NCBI GenBank assembly: GCA_002402085.1 | Contig: NVVB01000002.1 | Coordinates: 147,718-158,028, forward strand | DNA: 10,311 nt | Reading direction: 5' to 3' | Origin: Gammaproteobacteria bacterium | GTDB taxonomy: Bacteria > Pseudomonadota > Gammaproteobacteria > Pseudomonadales > UBA3067 | In this document: positions 1 to 7,343 of the stretch, one piece after another | How positions within the stretch are numbered: the stretch's first letter is position 1 | Layout: every line of letters begins with the position of its first letter | Notes under the pieces: generated by a model | Database searches by the model: none | What the model was told of the DNA's origin: nothing | What the model saw: only the letters and a program-made list of their open reading frames with translations | Position numbers and translations under genes: made by a program

Positions 1-479
1 GCAAACTCCAAGCCACCAATAGTTTCATTGGCCACATAATGAACATAAGCCGCAGACTCACTCAACTGCCAAGACTCTTTCTTAGGCACGTAAGTGAATT
101 TTTTATCATCACTGTTCGCCACTATATTCACGTCACAATAACGCTTGGCTTCAGCAATGGCTTTTTTAGACCACTGGCCAGTATTAAAGTAATCCGCTTG
201 AGTGCTTTCACCCAACAAATTCATCGGCAACATAGCAAATTGACTGCTTGCGCCGCCTTGCATAAACAATACTTTATAGTGATCAGGAATCGCTAACAAA
301 TCTCGCAAATCCTGCTCAGCCTGTTCAATAATGCTAATAAATTCAGCACTTCGATGGCTCATTTCCATCACTGAACAACCGGCTTTGTGCTGCCAATCCA
401 GCATCTCATCCTGTGCTTGCTTCAACACTTCTTCCGGCAGAGCCGCCGGACCAGCACAAAAATTAAAAGCTCTACTCAT
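1..479 (-). CDS. serC: Phosphoserine aminotransferase, N-terminal part (cut by window edge)
   Basis: SerC is a PLP enzyme that converts 3-phosphohydroxypyruvate and glutamate to phosphoserine in serine synthesis, and also acts in PLP synthesis. It is cytosolic. The start ATG is at 479-477 and 159 codons are visible of a family length near 360. The N-terminus reads MSRAFNFCAGPAALPEEVL, the classic SerC opening. An MSHRS motif (R43) corresponds to the substrate-binding arginine, GGAS at 75-78 lies at the PLP-phosphate site, W103 is the cofactor-stacking tryptophan, and VHYVANETIGG near 146-156 is the conserved NETI block. The ribosome binding site is weak (GGATTG). The gene follows gyrA by 71 bp on the same strand with no terminator between them, so read-through from gyrA is likely. 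The PLP lysine lies outside the window. Confidence 0.97.
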   Translation of the reverse strand, partial: MSRAFNFCAGPAALPEEVLKQAQDEMLDWQHKAGCSVMEMSHRSAEFISIIEQAEQDLRDLLAIPDHYKVLFMQGGASSQFAMLPMNLLGESTQADYFNTGQWSKKAIAEAKRYCDVNIVANSDDKKFTYVPKKESWQLSESAAYVHYVANETIGGLEF

Positions 480-550
480 AACAACAATCCAAATTAATCA
501 CTATTAAAAAACAAAATGCTTTAATACTTCAGCGAATCATCAGCGCCCAG

Positions 551-3259
551 CTAATCATCCGACTCATCGGACGAATCAGAAGGCTCACTATCCGAATCAT
601 CGGCGGCATCGTCGCTATCAGCACTCGCATCCTGCGGCGCATCCACCACATCAGACTCACTCGCCGCCTGAACACCTTCAGAACCTTCCGCCTCGGAGTC
701 GACATTCTCAGCATCAACTTCATCGGTTTCAAGCTCTTCAACACGCTCAACACCCACTAATTGCTCATCATCAGAAAGCCTAATCAGTCGAACCCCTTGC
801 GTATTTCGACCCTGGACCGACACCTCATTAGCACGCGTACGAATCAACTTGCCTTGATCACTGATGAGCATAATCTCATCACCATCGACAACCTTCACCG
901 CGCCCACCAAGGGCCCGTTACGATCACTGATCTGCATGGCAATAACGCCCTGCCCGCCACGACCCTGCGTTGAGAAATCATCCAGCGCAGTACGTTTTCC
1001 GTAACCATTGGCACTGGCAGTCAACACGCTGCATTCCTCCTCCATCACCAACAGAGAAATCAAACGATGGCCTTCTTTAATCTTTATGCCTCTAACACCA
1101 CGAGCACTTCGTCCCATGGCGCGTACGTCTTCCTCATTAAACCGAATTGCCTTGCCTTCACTGGTCATGAGCATGAGTTCTTGGGAACCGTCAGTAATTG
1201 CCACACCGACTAAGGTGTTTTCCTCTTCCAACTCAATCGCAATCAAACCACTGCTACGCGGACGAGCAAAACTATTCAACTCAACTTTTTTAACCGTGCC
1301 ATTACTGGTGGCCATAAACACATACTTACCGGCACTAAAATCACGCAACGGTAATATAGACGTGACTCGCTCACCTTTAGCTAGCGGCAAGATATTCACA
1401 ATGGGTTGTCCACGAGAAGCTCGACTCGCCTGAGGCAACTGAAACACCCGCAACCAATACACCTTACCGACACTGGTAAAGCACAAAATAGTATCGTGGG
1501 TACTGGCCACTAATAAGTGGTCAATGTAGTCCTCATCTTTGACCTTTGTCGCCGCCTTACCTTTACCGCCGCGCTTCTGCGCTTCGTAGGTATCAATAGG
1601 CTGTGTTTTCGCATAGCCGCCATAAGACAAAGTTACCACTACATTTTCTTCGGTAATCAGGTCTTCATGGCTCAAATCAAGGCGAGAAGTAATGATTTCA
1701 GTACGACGCTCATCGCCATAATTATCACGAATCTCTTCAAGCTCTTCACGAATCACTTTCAACAACAAATCTGGATCAGACAAAATACTGATGTAGTACT
1801 TAATCCGCTCTAAAATCTCTTCGTACTCTTTATGCAGCTTTTCTTGCTCTAAACCAGTCAAACGATGCAATTGCATGTCTAGAATGGCTTTCGCTTGCTC
1901 TGGCGAGAAATAATACTGTCCATCACGGAAACCAAACTCTGCTGGCAAACTATCGGGACGCGAAATCTGCCCGTCACCGGCACGCTCCAACAATTTAATG
2001 ACATCACCTGGCTGCCACGCCTGCTCCAACAACTTCTCTCGCGCATGCGCTGCATTCGGAGAAGCTTTAATCAAGGCAATAACAGGATCTATATTCGCAA
2101 GGGCGACCGTGAGACCTTCAAGCATATGGCAGCGCTCGCGGGCTTTACGCAGCTCGTACACAGTACGGCGCGTAACCACTTCACGGCGATGCATCAAAAA
2201 GGCTTCTAATATAGCTTTAAGGTTATGCAGCTTAGGCTGGCCATTTTGTAGCGCCACCATGTTAATCCCAAACACAGACTCCATCTGAGTTTGAGAATAA
2301 AGGTTATTGAGCACGACTTCGCCCACCTCACCACGCTTTAACTCAATGACGATGCGCATACCGTCTTTATCGGACTCGTCTCTTAACTCCGAAATCCCTT
2401 CAATCTTCTTATCGCGCACTAACTCAGCGATTTTCTCGATCAAACGCGCTTTATTCACTTGATACGGAAGTTCATCAACAATAATAGTTTGTCGACTGGT
2501 CTTCTCATCAATCTCTACCGCACTTCTGGCTCGCATGTAGATACGGCCGCGCCCCGTACGATAGGCTTCCAAAATGCCAGCACGACCATTGATAAAGCCG
2601 GCCGTTGGGAAATCTGGGCCTGGAATATGCTCCATCAAGCCTTCAACGCTAATCTCCTCATCATCCATCAGGGCAAACACGCCATTGATGACTTCAGTCA
2701 AATTATGAGGAGGGATATTGGTGGCCATGCCCACCGCGATTCCGGAAGAGCCATTCACTAACAGGTTAGGCACCCGTGTAGGCAACACTTCAGGGATTTG
2801 CTCAGAACCATCATAGTTAGGAACAAAATTAACCGTCTCTTTATCTAGATCAGCCAATAACTCATGGGCAATCTTAGACATACGGACTTCCGTATACCGC
2901 ATGGCCGCCGCGGAATCGCCGTCCACCGAACCAAAGTTGCCTTGTCCGTCCACTAACATATAGCGAAGGGAAAAAGGCTGCGCCATCCGTACAATAGTGT
3001 CATACACAGCCGTATCGCCATGAGGATGATATTTACCGATTACATCCCCTACCACCCGGGCAGACTTTTTATAAGGCTTATTCCAATCGTTATTGAGTTC
3101 GTTCATCGCAAACAGCACGCGCCGATGCACTGGCTTGAGGCCGTCTCTGATGTCCGGCAATGCCCGCCCAACAATAACACTCATAGAATAATCGAGATAA
3201 GACTGCTTCAGCTCATCTTCGATATTGACTGGCAAAATTTCTTTAGCTAACTCGCCCAT
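551..3259 (-). CDS. gyrA: DNA gyrase subunit A
   Basis: GyrA is the breakage-reunion subunit of DNA gyrase (A2B2), which adds negative supercoils with ATP. The ORF is 902 aa, against about 875 in E. coli. The start ATG at 3259-3257 follows an AAGAG Shine-Dalgarno-like stretch and the [17 protein letters not shown] start is typical. The catalytic tyrosine is Y122 in MRYTEVRM. The quinolone-determining region has [10 protein letters not shown] with T83 and D87; Thr at 83 is, from memory, the wild-type residue in P. aeruginosa, so it is not by itself a resistance sign. The GyrA box is QKRGGKG at 561-567, required for DNA wrapping, with K as second residue. Beta-pinwheel repeats follow to about 840. 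Residues 843-902 form a strongly acidic, Ser/Asp-rich tail ending SDSSDESDD, longer than in E. coli. Confidence 0.99.
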   Translation of the reverse strand: MGELAKEILPVNIEDELKQSYLDYSMSVIVGRALPDIRDGLKPVHRRVLFAMNELNNDWNKPYKKSARVVGDVIGKYHPHGDTAVYDTIVRMAQPFSLRYMLVDGQGNFGSVDGDSAAAMRYTEVRMSKIAHELLADLDKETVNFVPNYDGSEQIPEVLPTRVPNLLVNGSSGIAVGMATNIPPHNLTEVINGVFALMDDEEISVEGLMEHIPGPDFPTAGFINGRAGILEAYRTGRGRIYMRARSAVEIDEKTSRQTIIVDELPYQVNKARLIEKIAELVRDKKIEGISELRDESDKDGMRIVIELKRGEVGEVVLNNLYSQTQMESVFGINMVALQNGQPKLHNLKAILEAFLMHRREVVTRRTVYELRKARERCHMLEGLTVALANIDPVIALIKASPNAAHAREKLLEQAWQPGDVIKLLERAGDGQISRPDSLPAEFGFRDGQYYFSPEQAKAILDMQLHRLTGLEQEKLHKEYEEILERIKYYISILSDPDLLLKVIREELEEIRDNYGDERRTEIITSRLDLSHEDLITEENVVVTLSYGGYAKTQPIDTYEAQKRGGKGKAATKVKDEDYIDHLLVASTHDTILCFTSVGKVYWLRVFQLPQASRASRGQPIVNILPLAKGERVTSILPLRDFSAGKYVFMATSNGTVKKVELNSFARPRSSGLIAIELEEENTLVGVAITDGSQELMLMTSEGKAIRFNEEDVRAMGRSARGVRGIKIKEGHRLISLLVMEEECSVLTASANGYGKRTALDDFSTQGRGGQGVIAMQISDRNGPLVGAVKVVDGDEIMLISDQGKLIRTRANEVSVQGRNTQGVRLIRLSDDEQLVGVERVEELETDEVDAENVDSEAEGSEGVQAASESDVVDAPQDASADSDDAADDSDSEPSDSSDESDD

Positions 3260-3349
3260 AAATTCGCTCTTAAGCTACTTCAAGTACCGATTTATTCGAA
3301 AAAAAACAAATCGCCCGAAATTAGATTACACAAGAAAATAAAGGGCGAA

Positions 3350-3358
3350 ATAATACCA
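3350..3358 (-). promoter_or_regulatory. Likely gyrA promoter (extended -10)
   Basis: Read on the minus strand, TGGTATTAT gives an extended -10 element (TG at 3358-3357, TATTAT at 3355-3350) about 90 bp upstream of the gyrA ATG. No good -35 box sits at 17 bp, which is acceptable for an extended -10 promoter. The predicted leader contains TCGCCC and GGGCGA separated by 26 nt, which could pair. The motif is visible; promoter function is inferred. Confidence 0.45.
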
Positions 3359-4028
3359 TATTTCAAGCCTCTGCCCTAAATTCCGGTGCTTTTAATGCGC
3401 AAATAAATAGATTCCTAGAATTATTCGAACCATTCCATTTCAAGACACTCGAAAGAACCACAGACAATTAGAAGATTCTAGACTAAAAACAACGATTTGC
3501 CTCTAAAACACGCAGACCAACCAACCACACCAGCGATCCCTTAAAATCGCCACAATTCACCACCAAATCCCCCTCAATGACAAGACCAGCCACCACTCGA
3601 CTTAAAACCGCCTATCGCGGCCACTCAAAACGCCCCAGACCACCCAAGCCATACAAAGCACAGTAAGACCACCCCCAAGGAAATAAATCACTACAAGACC
3701 AAGCCGCCCCTCCCAACAAATCCCGCAACGCATGCAACCCACAACAATCAACGCCCCAGCGAACCCGCAACTAAATACCAAATTTGTGATCTTAGTTGCA
3801 CGCCACCACAAGAGCCGAGCCCAATGACATAACCAAAATTTACTCAGTACCAGCGCATCAATACCACCGCCACGCGCCACGCCCCACATAAACAAACCAC
3901 CCGACGCCCTCCACAAGCAAGCAATAGCAGCCAAGGCACCTCACCCACCGAGAAAGCACCAGTATTCATAAACACGATTTATCAAATAAATCTATATTAT
4001 TAATCCCCTATACCGTTCAAGAATTAAC

Positions 4029-4058
4029 TGCTTATAATGCGCTCTGAAACATAGGAGA
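4029..4058 (+). promoter_or_regulatory. Candidate promoter and leader of the T6SS-like cassette
   Basis: A perfect TATAAT lies at 4033-4038, with TG at 4029-4030 close to extended -10 spacing, but no recognisable -35. An AGGAGAT purine stretch at 4053-4059 precedes a GTG at 4071 that opens a frame of only 10 codons, ending in TAG. This could drive the genes starting at 4232. Only the -10 hexamer is strong. Confidence 0.3.
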
Positions 4059-4139
4059 TATCGCTTAATCGTGGTTCAATATTCACCTCGTTATTCTGGA
4101 TAGGGCGTTTTTATACTGGCTTTTAAACACGAAAGTTTA

Positions 4140-4235
4140 ATGCCTGGCAAAACAACCTCATTAATAACCGCTCGAACGCACACTAACACCCCGACACACC
4201 CTCCCCATCAACAACAAAGCTGTAATTGGATATGA
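4140..4235 (+). CDS. Possible 31-aa leader ORF overlapping the next gene by ATGA
   Basis: ATG at 4140 opens a frame encoding a 31-aa peptide that starts MPGKTTSLITARTHTN and ends QQQSCNWI. Its TGA (4233-4235) overlaps the ATG of the following gene at 4232 in an ATGA arrangement. The following gene has no clear ribosome binding site, so translational coupling to this ORF is conceivable. The peptide matches nothing I recognise and its own ribosome site is poor. It may be chance, or the tail of a deleted upstream gene such as a vgrG. Low confidence. Confidence 0.2.
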   Translation: MPGKTTSLITARTHTNTPTHPPHQQQSCNWI

Positions 4236-5047
4236 TAGAGCAGAGCACAACGGATTGGTGCGGCACCCGATACACAATTCGAACCACAGTATTAGACGTC
4301 CCGACACAAACAGTCTCGCCCCTTAAATTTTGGAATGACGACGACGCCATCATCTTCCTTCGCAACCTATCACTCACCTCATGTGACTGGCGCGCGATTG
4401 TACAAACGGCCGACCATCGCTTTAACCTTCACCATTTTAATGACCAAGCGCTTTTTCAGCAGCTCGCCACCTTATTGCAATGCTACGCGCTGTTCATCTA
4501 TCGCACCGATCAACTCACCCTGGCCCGGCAATTTAACGACGCGCCCTTAAATACCCTCGCCGAGGTAAAATACCATTTAAGTTTTGGCGACAAAGAACAC
4601 AGCCATAGCCAACGCGCTCAATTCAAGGACGAAGCAGACGCCCTCGCGCTACTTCAACGCCTCTCCAACGACCCCAAGGTATGGCGCGACTTACACACCA
4701 CAGTCACGCAACAGTTACCCACACTTAAGCAAGATAAAAACCATAGCCCTGAAGACGCGTTGGCCGCTTGGCTCCACCAAGGTAAAATGTCGCTGACCGA
4801 AATACCCAACGCATTGCCTATTGTCACCGAAGCACTAGTACCACTCTCGAGTGCCAGCTCAGTCACCATATTGCGAGACACCAGCAACCCTGACAACGCC
4901 TCTAGCAGCAACGACAACAGTACTGACGCAAGTAACGACGCAGACATTAGCCCAGGCAAAGAAAAAGACCTCGACGCTCAAGTTGACACATTAGTCAAAG
5001 CAGCCGTCACAGGCGCCCCCTTCTGCGAAGAATGCGAATCCGCCTAA
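4232..5047 (+). CDS. Uncharacterised T6SS-associated protein with C-terminal GAPFCEECE motif
   Basis: This is a 271-aa protein that I do not recognise as a named family. ATG 4232 is chosen; TTG at 4226 is the only other in-frame start before an upstream stop (TAA 4223-4225). No signal peptide or membrane segment is visible. Residues 1-200 look like a compact mixed domain with Trp at 9, 34, 53, 151 and 180. Residues 206-245 are a Ser/Asn/Asp-rich low-complexity linker. The last 25 residues read VDTLVKAAVTGAPFCEECE. From memory, a C-terminal 'VKAA..G.PFCEEC' segment recurs in proteins encoded beside VgrG, PAAR and DUF4123 genes, and the two cysteines (265, 268) form a CxxC pair. The DUF4123 gene 113 bp downstream supports a role in loading a T6SS effector onto the spike. 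This role is inferred from context; no enzymatic motif is visible. Confidence 0.7.
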   Translation: MIEQSTTDWCGTRYTIRTTVLDVPTQTVSPLKFWNDDDAIIFLRNLSLTSCDWRAIVQTADHRFNLHHFNDQALFQQLATLLQCYALFIYRTDQLTLARQFNDAPLNTLAEVKYHLSFGDKEHSHSQRAQFKDEADALALLQRLSNDPKVWRDLHTTVTQQLPTLKQDKNHSPEDALAAWLHQGKMSLTEIPNALPIVTEALVPLSSASSVTILRDTSNPDNASSSNDNSTDASNDADISPGKEKDLDAQVDTLVKAAVTGAPFCEECESA

Positions 5048-5062
5048 AGACACACTAAGATA

Positions 5063-5090
5063 AATCGCTACGCATCAACTTGTAGCGATT
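5063..5090 (+). repeat. Perfect 9-bp hairpin between the two T6SS-like genes
   Basis: AATCGCTAC (5063-5071) and GTAGCGATT (5082-5090) form a perfect inverted repeat with a 10-nt loop, starting 16 bp after the upstream stop codon. No T-run follows, so it is a weak terminator at best. It may instead be an mRNA-stabilising or attenuating structure that sets different expression of the two genes. Confidence 0.5.
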
Positions 5091-5160
5091 AACACAGACC
5101 ATTAGACGCACCGATTCACACAGCGCCAGCGCGCAGAAATAAGCTTGAACCAGAAACGCT

Positions 5161-5787
5161 ATGCCCATTGACGCAAATCACGACACGAGTCACGACACCA
5201 CCCCCTACGCCAATCACTACATCGACCGGCTCAAAAGTACCGCCCCTAAAAACAACAGGCTGTACATGATCGTCGACGGCGCGCAAAACCCAGAAATCAT
5301 GGCGCGTATCGAGCAATCCGATGAATTAGTCTCAAGCCTCTACAGCCTAGACACCGCCCCTCGACTAAAAGCCGTCGGGCCGTGGATATTGCAAGTGCAA
5401 AAAGACGAACCCTTAGCCGCCTGGATTATCGAACAAGGCGCTAATCAAAATTGGTTCATCACATTCTCCTCCCTAGGCAAAACCCTCGACTACCTAAGAC
5501 GCCAATTTCGTCGCATCGCCATCGTCAAAGAAACCAGCGACACAGACGCCAAAGACAAACACCTGTACTTCCGCTACTACGACCCGCGCGTATTACGCAC
5601 ATTCTTACCCAGCTGTAGCGAAAGACAACGCCGATACATTTTTGACGACATCAATTGCTTTTGGGCCCAAGGCGACGACTTAGAAAAAGTCCTTCAGTTT
5701 CATCCTGACGGAAAAGAAAACGCCTTAAACATGCAACACATCCCTGAGGACTGGCTGTCCGAGGAACCAAATCCCCCCTTACGATGA
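5161..5787 (+). CDS. DUF4123 domain protein, Tap-type T6SS effector chaperone
   Basis: DUF4123 proteins are cytosolic adaptors (Tap/TEC family) that bind a type VI effector and help load it onto VgrG. The gene usually sits directly before its effector gene. The 208-aa product shows the family layout: LYMIVDGAQNPE at 34-45, GPWILQV at 73-79, a DEPLAAWIIEQG stretch at 82-93, and the hallmark YFRYYDPRVLRTFLP at 136-150, followed by an F..I..FW region at 161-168. ATG 5161 is the first possible start because TAA and TGA lie in frame at 5140 and 5146. The ribosome site is poor. Length is in the short-to-normal range for the family. The stop TGA overlaps the ATG of a 50-aa ORF (ATGA, 5784-5787), where an effector would be expected. 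Confidence 0.85.
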   Translation: MPIDANHDTSHDTTPYANHYIDRLKSTAPKNNRLYMIVDGAQNPEIMARIEQSDELVSSLYSLDTAPRLKAVGPWILQVQKDEPLAAWIIEQGANQNWFITFSSLGKTLDYLRRQFRRIAIVKETSDTDAKDKHLYFRYYDPRVLRTFLPSCSERQRRYIFDDINCFWAQGDDLEKVLQFHPDGKENALNMQHIPEDWLSEEPNPPLR

Positions 5788-5936
5788 GCCCACCCGAACC
5801 CAATGCGCTTACCACCTCAGAGTCATGTAATCCCAACAAGCATGCCATTGAATTTATTTACACTCTCCCACCCCATAACCCTAAAAACGTCAGCTTTCTT
5901 TACAGCAAAAAACACCAACAGGCTCTAAGCGATTGA
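5784..5936 (+). CDS. 50-aa ORF coupled to the DUF4123 gene; possible truncated effector N-terminus
   Basis: ATG 5784 overlaps the DUF4123 stop by four bases (ATGA), a normal translational-coupling arrangement in T6SS chaperone-effector pairs. The frame runs 50 codons, from MSPPEPNALTTSESCNPNKH to QQALSD, and ends at TGA 5934-5936. The position is where a cognate effector should begin, but there is no room for a full effector before the PEP-CTERM gene, whose start is 87 bp downstream. I recognise no domain. It could be the remaining N-terminus of a deleted effector, carrying the chaperone-binding segment, or a genuine small protein. The overlap is visible; the truncation is inferred. Confidence 0.5.
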   Translation: MSPPEPNALTTSESCNPNKHAIEFIYTLPPHNPKNVSFLYSKKHQQALSD

Positions 5937-5971
5937 TAAATAACAGAGCAAAATATGGCCTAAATAATGCA

Positions 5972-5980
5972 TGGTATAAA
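5972..5980 (+). promoter_or_regulatory. Extended -10 promoter for the PEP-CTERM gene
   Basis: TGGTATAAA (TG at 5972-5973, TATAAA at 5975-5980) fits an extended -10 element and would start transcription near 5987, about 37 nt before the ATG. A long purine-rich ribosome site, AGGAAGGAAG (6007-6016), follows. No convincing -35 at 17 bp. Confidence 0.45.
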
Positions 5981-6023
5981 AGAAAAGAGACAACAGTTTC
6001 ATTATTAGGAAGGAAGTCACACA

Positions 6024-6638
6024 ATGAAGTACATCAAAAGCATGTTTGCCGGAGCGACTTTAGCCTTAGCCGCCTTTACACATACCGCGCAAGCCACTGA
6101 GATTTTATGCTCTGATCCTTCGCTTAATAATGTCACCATTTCAGACAGCTTTGTCTCAAGCTGCCTCGGGAGTGGCGTCGGCAACATTAATGGCAACCCC
6201 GCGAATGATGCTTTTTTGCTGTTAGACAACTCTTGGACTTTCGTTAGCAAGGTTGATGGCTCAGGCAATGTCGGTGATTTTGGTTTAACGTATACCCAGC
6301 AAGACATCACTGGCACGACACCGAAGGACTCCGAAGGTGATTTTAGCTTTGATGCCAGCTTCTGGGATACCAACGATATTGGTGCCATCGGCTTTAAATT
6401 TGGCACAGGAAACGAACCCGATGAGTGGTTTGTCTTTGAGCTAAACGATCAAGTGACTTCTGGACATTGGTTTTTTGATAACGTCTTAGTGCCTGGGTTC
6501 AATAAAAAAGGCAATGGGCTTTCCCACATTAATCTTTACAGCCGAGAAGCAATTCCTGTTTCCGAGCCGGGCATGTTGATTCTCATGCTACTAGGGCTTT
6601 CAGGCATGGCATTAAATCGACTGAAGAAAAAAGCATAA
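6024..6638 (+). CDS. PEP-CTERM sorting-domain protein (exported)
   Basis: This is a 204-aa exported protein of unknown specific role. Residues 1-24 form a signal peptide (charged MKYIK start, hydrophobic AGATLALAAF core, AQA before the likely cut after A24). Two cysteines (29, 47) lie just after it and could form a disulfide. The middle is a Gly/Asp/Phe-rich domain with DFSFDASFWD at 106-115, WFVFELN at 135-141 and GLSHINLYSR at 165-174, a pattern I recall from many PEP-CTERM proteins. The C-terminus is a PEP-CTERM signal: VSEPG at 179-183, a hydrophobic helix to about 196, then RLKKKA. Such proteins are processed by an exosortase in the inner membrane, usually encoded elsewhere along with exopolysaccharide genes. 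The ribosome site AGGAAGGAAG is strong. Probably monocistronic, with an upstream promoter and downstream hairpin. Confidence 0.9.
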   Translation: MKYIKSMFAGATLALAAFTHTAQATEILCSDPSLNNVTISDSFVSSCLGSGVGNINGNPANDAFLLLDNSWTFVSKVDGSGNVGDFGLTYTQQDITGTTPKDSEGDFSFDASFWDTNDIGAIGFKFGTGNEPDEWFVFELNDQVTSGHWFFDNVLVPGFNKKGNGLSHINLYSREAIPVSEPGMLILMLLGLSGMALNRLKKKA

Positions 6639-6649
6639 ACCTTCCCCCA

Positions 6650-6685
6650 AGCATAAAAACCCACGTCATTACGGGTTTTTATGCT
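6650..6685. terminator. 13-bp hairpin, likely bidirectional terminator after the PEP-CTERM gene
   Basis: AGCATAAAAACCC (6650-6662) and GGGTTTTTATGCT (6673-6685) pair perfectly around a 10-nt loop, starting 12 bp after the stop codon. The T-run lies within the stem rather than after it, so termination may be less efficient than for a classic intrinsic terminator. Confidence 0.7.
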
Positions 6686-7343
6686 CAGATACACCCCCTA
6701 TAAACACTAAGCACTCAGAACTCAGCACGTTATAAAGACTTACTTTTCTACCCCTGTTTTTACGGCGCCCTCAGCACGCTGATCAATACTCCCCCTCTCT
6801 CCTTTATCAATACGACCAATAAAACAACCTCCCTCTATTGCTCCCTCATGCCCAACAACGAATAGAGGCGAATCGATAACCCATAGCCGCATCAGAAAGA
6901 AAGCACCGCTACCCTTCTTAGCGCGCCTTTATACGGGCTAAACCAAAACAGGTATTCATTTAATTTATATCTGCTAAGCGATCCGTTTAAACCAGCGCCA
7001 GCCCCACCGATCAAAGAATAGACACACGACAGAATAAAACGCGCAGGGTGGGTCGGCTGTCGACCCGAATAAGAAAGTTAAACAACCGCTACAACTTCCC
7101 GCATTCAATAGAGGCCAATTTTTTCTTGGTGTCACGCAAAAACCTAGACTCCTCGCCCTGTCCTCGTTGTAATGCCCAAGCTACCAATGGCCTAAAACAC
7201 GGTAACGGTAACAGCAGTATAAGCAGCACCCAAAGCAGTATCAGTCGCAATAAGAAATAGAATTAATACACGCCCAGCCAACACTTAGCGCACAAAAATA
7301 ATTACGCGCAATTGACTGGTTAAAAACCGACAAGGATATAAAA
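6686..7343. other. 658-bp intergenic region upstream of the pmoC-like gene
   Basis: No convincing gene. An 8-bp inverted repeat CCTCTATT/AATAGAGG (6832-6839 and 6861-6868), a 6-bp one GGGTCG/CGACCC around a 5-nt spacer (7050-7066), a direct repeat CTCAGCACG (6721 and 6770) and another ATCAATAC (6782 and 6806) are visible. A GTG-started 70-codon frame (7048-7260) contains CPRC but has poor coding character. The length leaves room for a regulated promoter or a long leader for pmoC, but I could not pick a confident promoter. The only clear translation signal is AAGGA at 7332-7336, 7 nt before the pmoC ATG. Confidence 0.5.

Larger units (their letters stand above)
3260..4139. other. Long region without a confident gene; strong A+C skew
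   Basis: This holds the gyrA leader and promoter at its left end, then about 480 bp (3481-3960) where roughly three quarters of plus-strand bases are A or C. On the minus strand a 110-codon open frame with a TTG start (3934-3602) encodes a very hydrophobic, Trp/Gly/Cys-rich peptide ending LSGRDRRF. A different frame opens at an ATG (3969-3967, MNTGAFSVGEVPWLL) and stops after about 41 codons. A third frame (3596-3483) is also open and hydrophobic. Any G+T-rich strand gives Val, Leu, Gly, Trp and Cys codons in every frame, so composition alone could explain these. A decayed membrane-protein gene on the minus strand is possible but not shown. I see no tRNA, insertion sequence or CRISPR here. 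Confidence 0.5.

Noticed and set aside
2612..2991. Thr at GyrA position 83 as a quinolone-resistance mutation
   Set aside because: Thr83 is the natural residue in some Gammaproteobacteria such as P. aeruginosa, and D87 is unchanged.
3602..3934. 110-codon minus-strand frame (TTG start) encoding a hydrophobic Trp/Gly/Cys-rich peptide
   Set aside because: It lacks a clear ribosome site and a recognised family, and the strong strand skew gives hydrophobic translations in all frames. Kept only as a possible decayed gene within the region entry.
4654..4959. 101-codon minus-strand frame inside the 271-aa protein gene
   Set aside because: It lies wholly antisense to a better-supported gene and looks like a shadow frame made of Ser/Leu/Ala codons.
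7048..7260. GTG-started 70-codon plus-strand frame containing CPRC
   Set aside because: There is no ribosome binding site, the sequence is Ser/Asn-rich and matches no family I know, and a single CxxC is weak evidence.
7313..7342. TTGACT ... TATAAA as a -35/-10 pair just before pmoC
   Set aside because: The spacing (18 bp) is acceptable, but the transcript would begin inside or after the start codon, so it cannot drive this gene with its AAGGA ribosome site.
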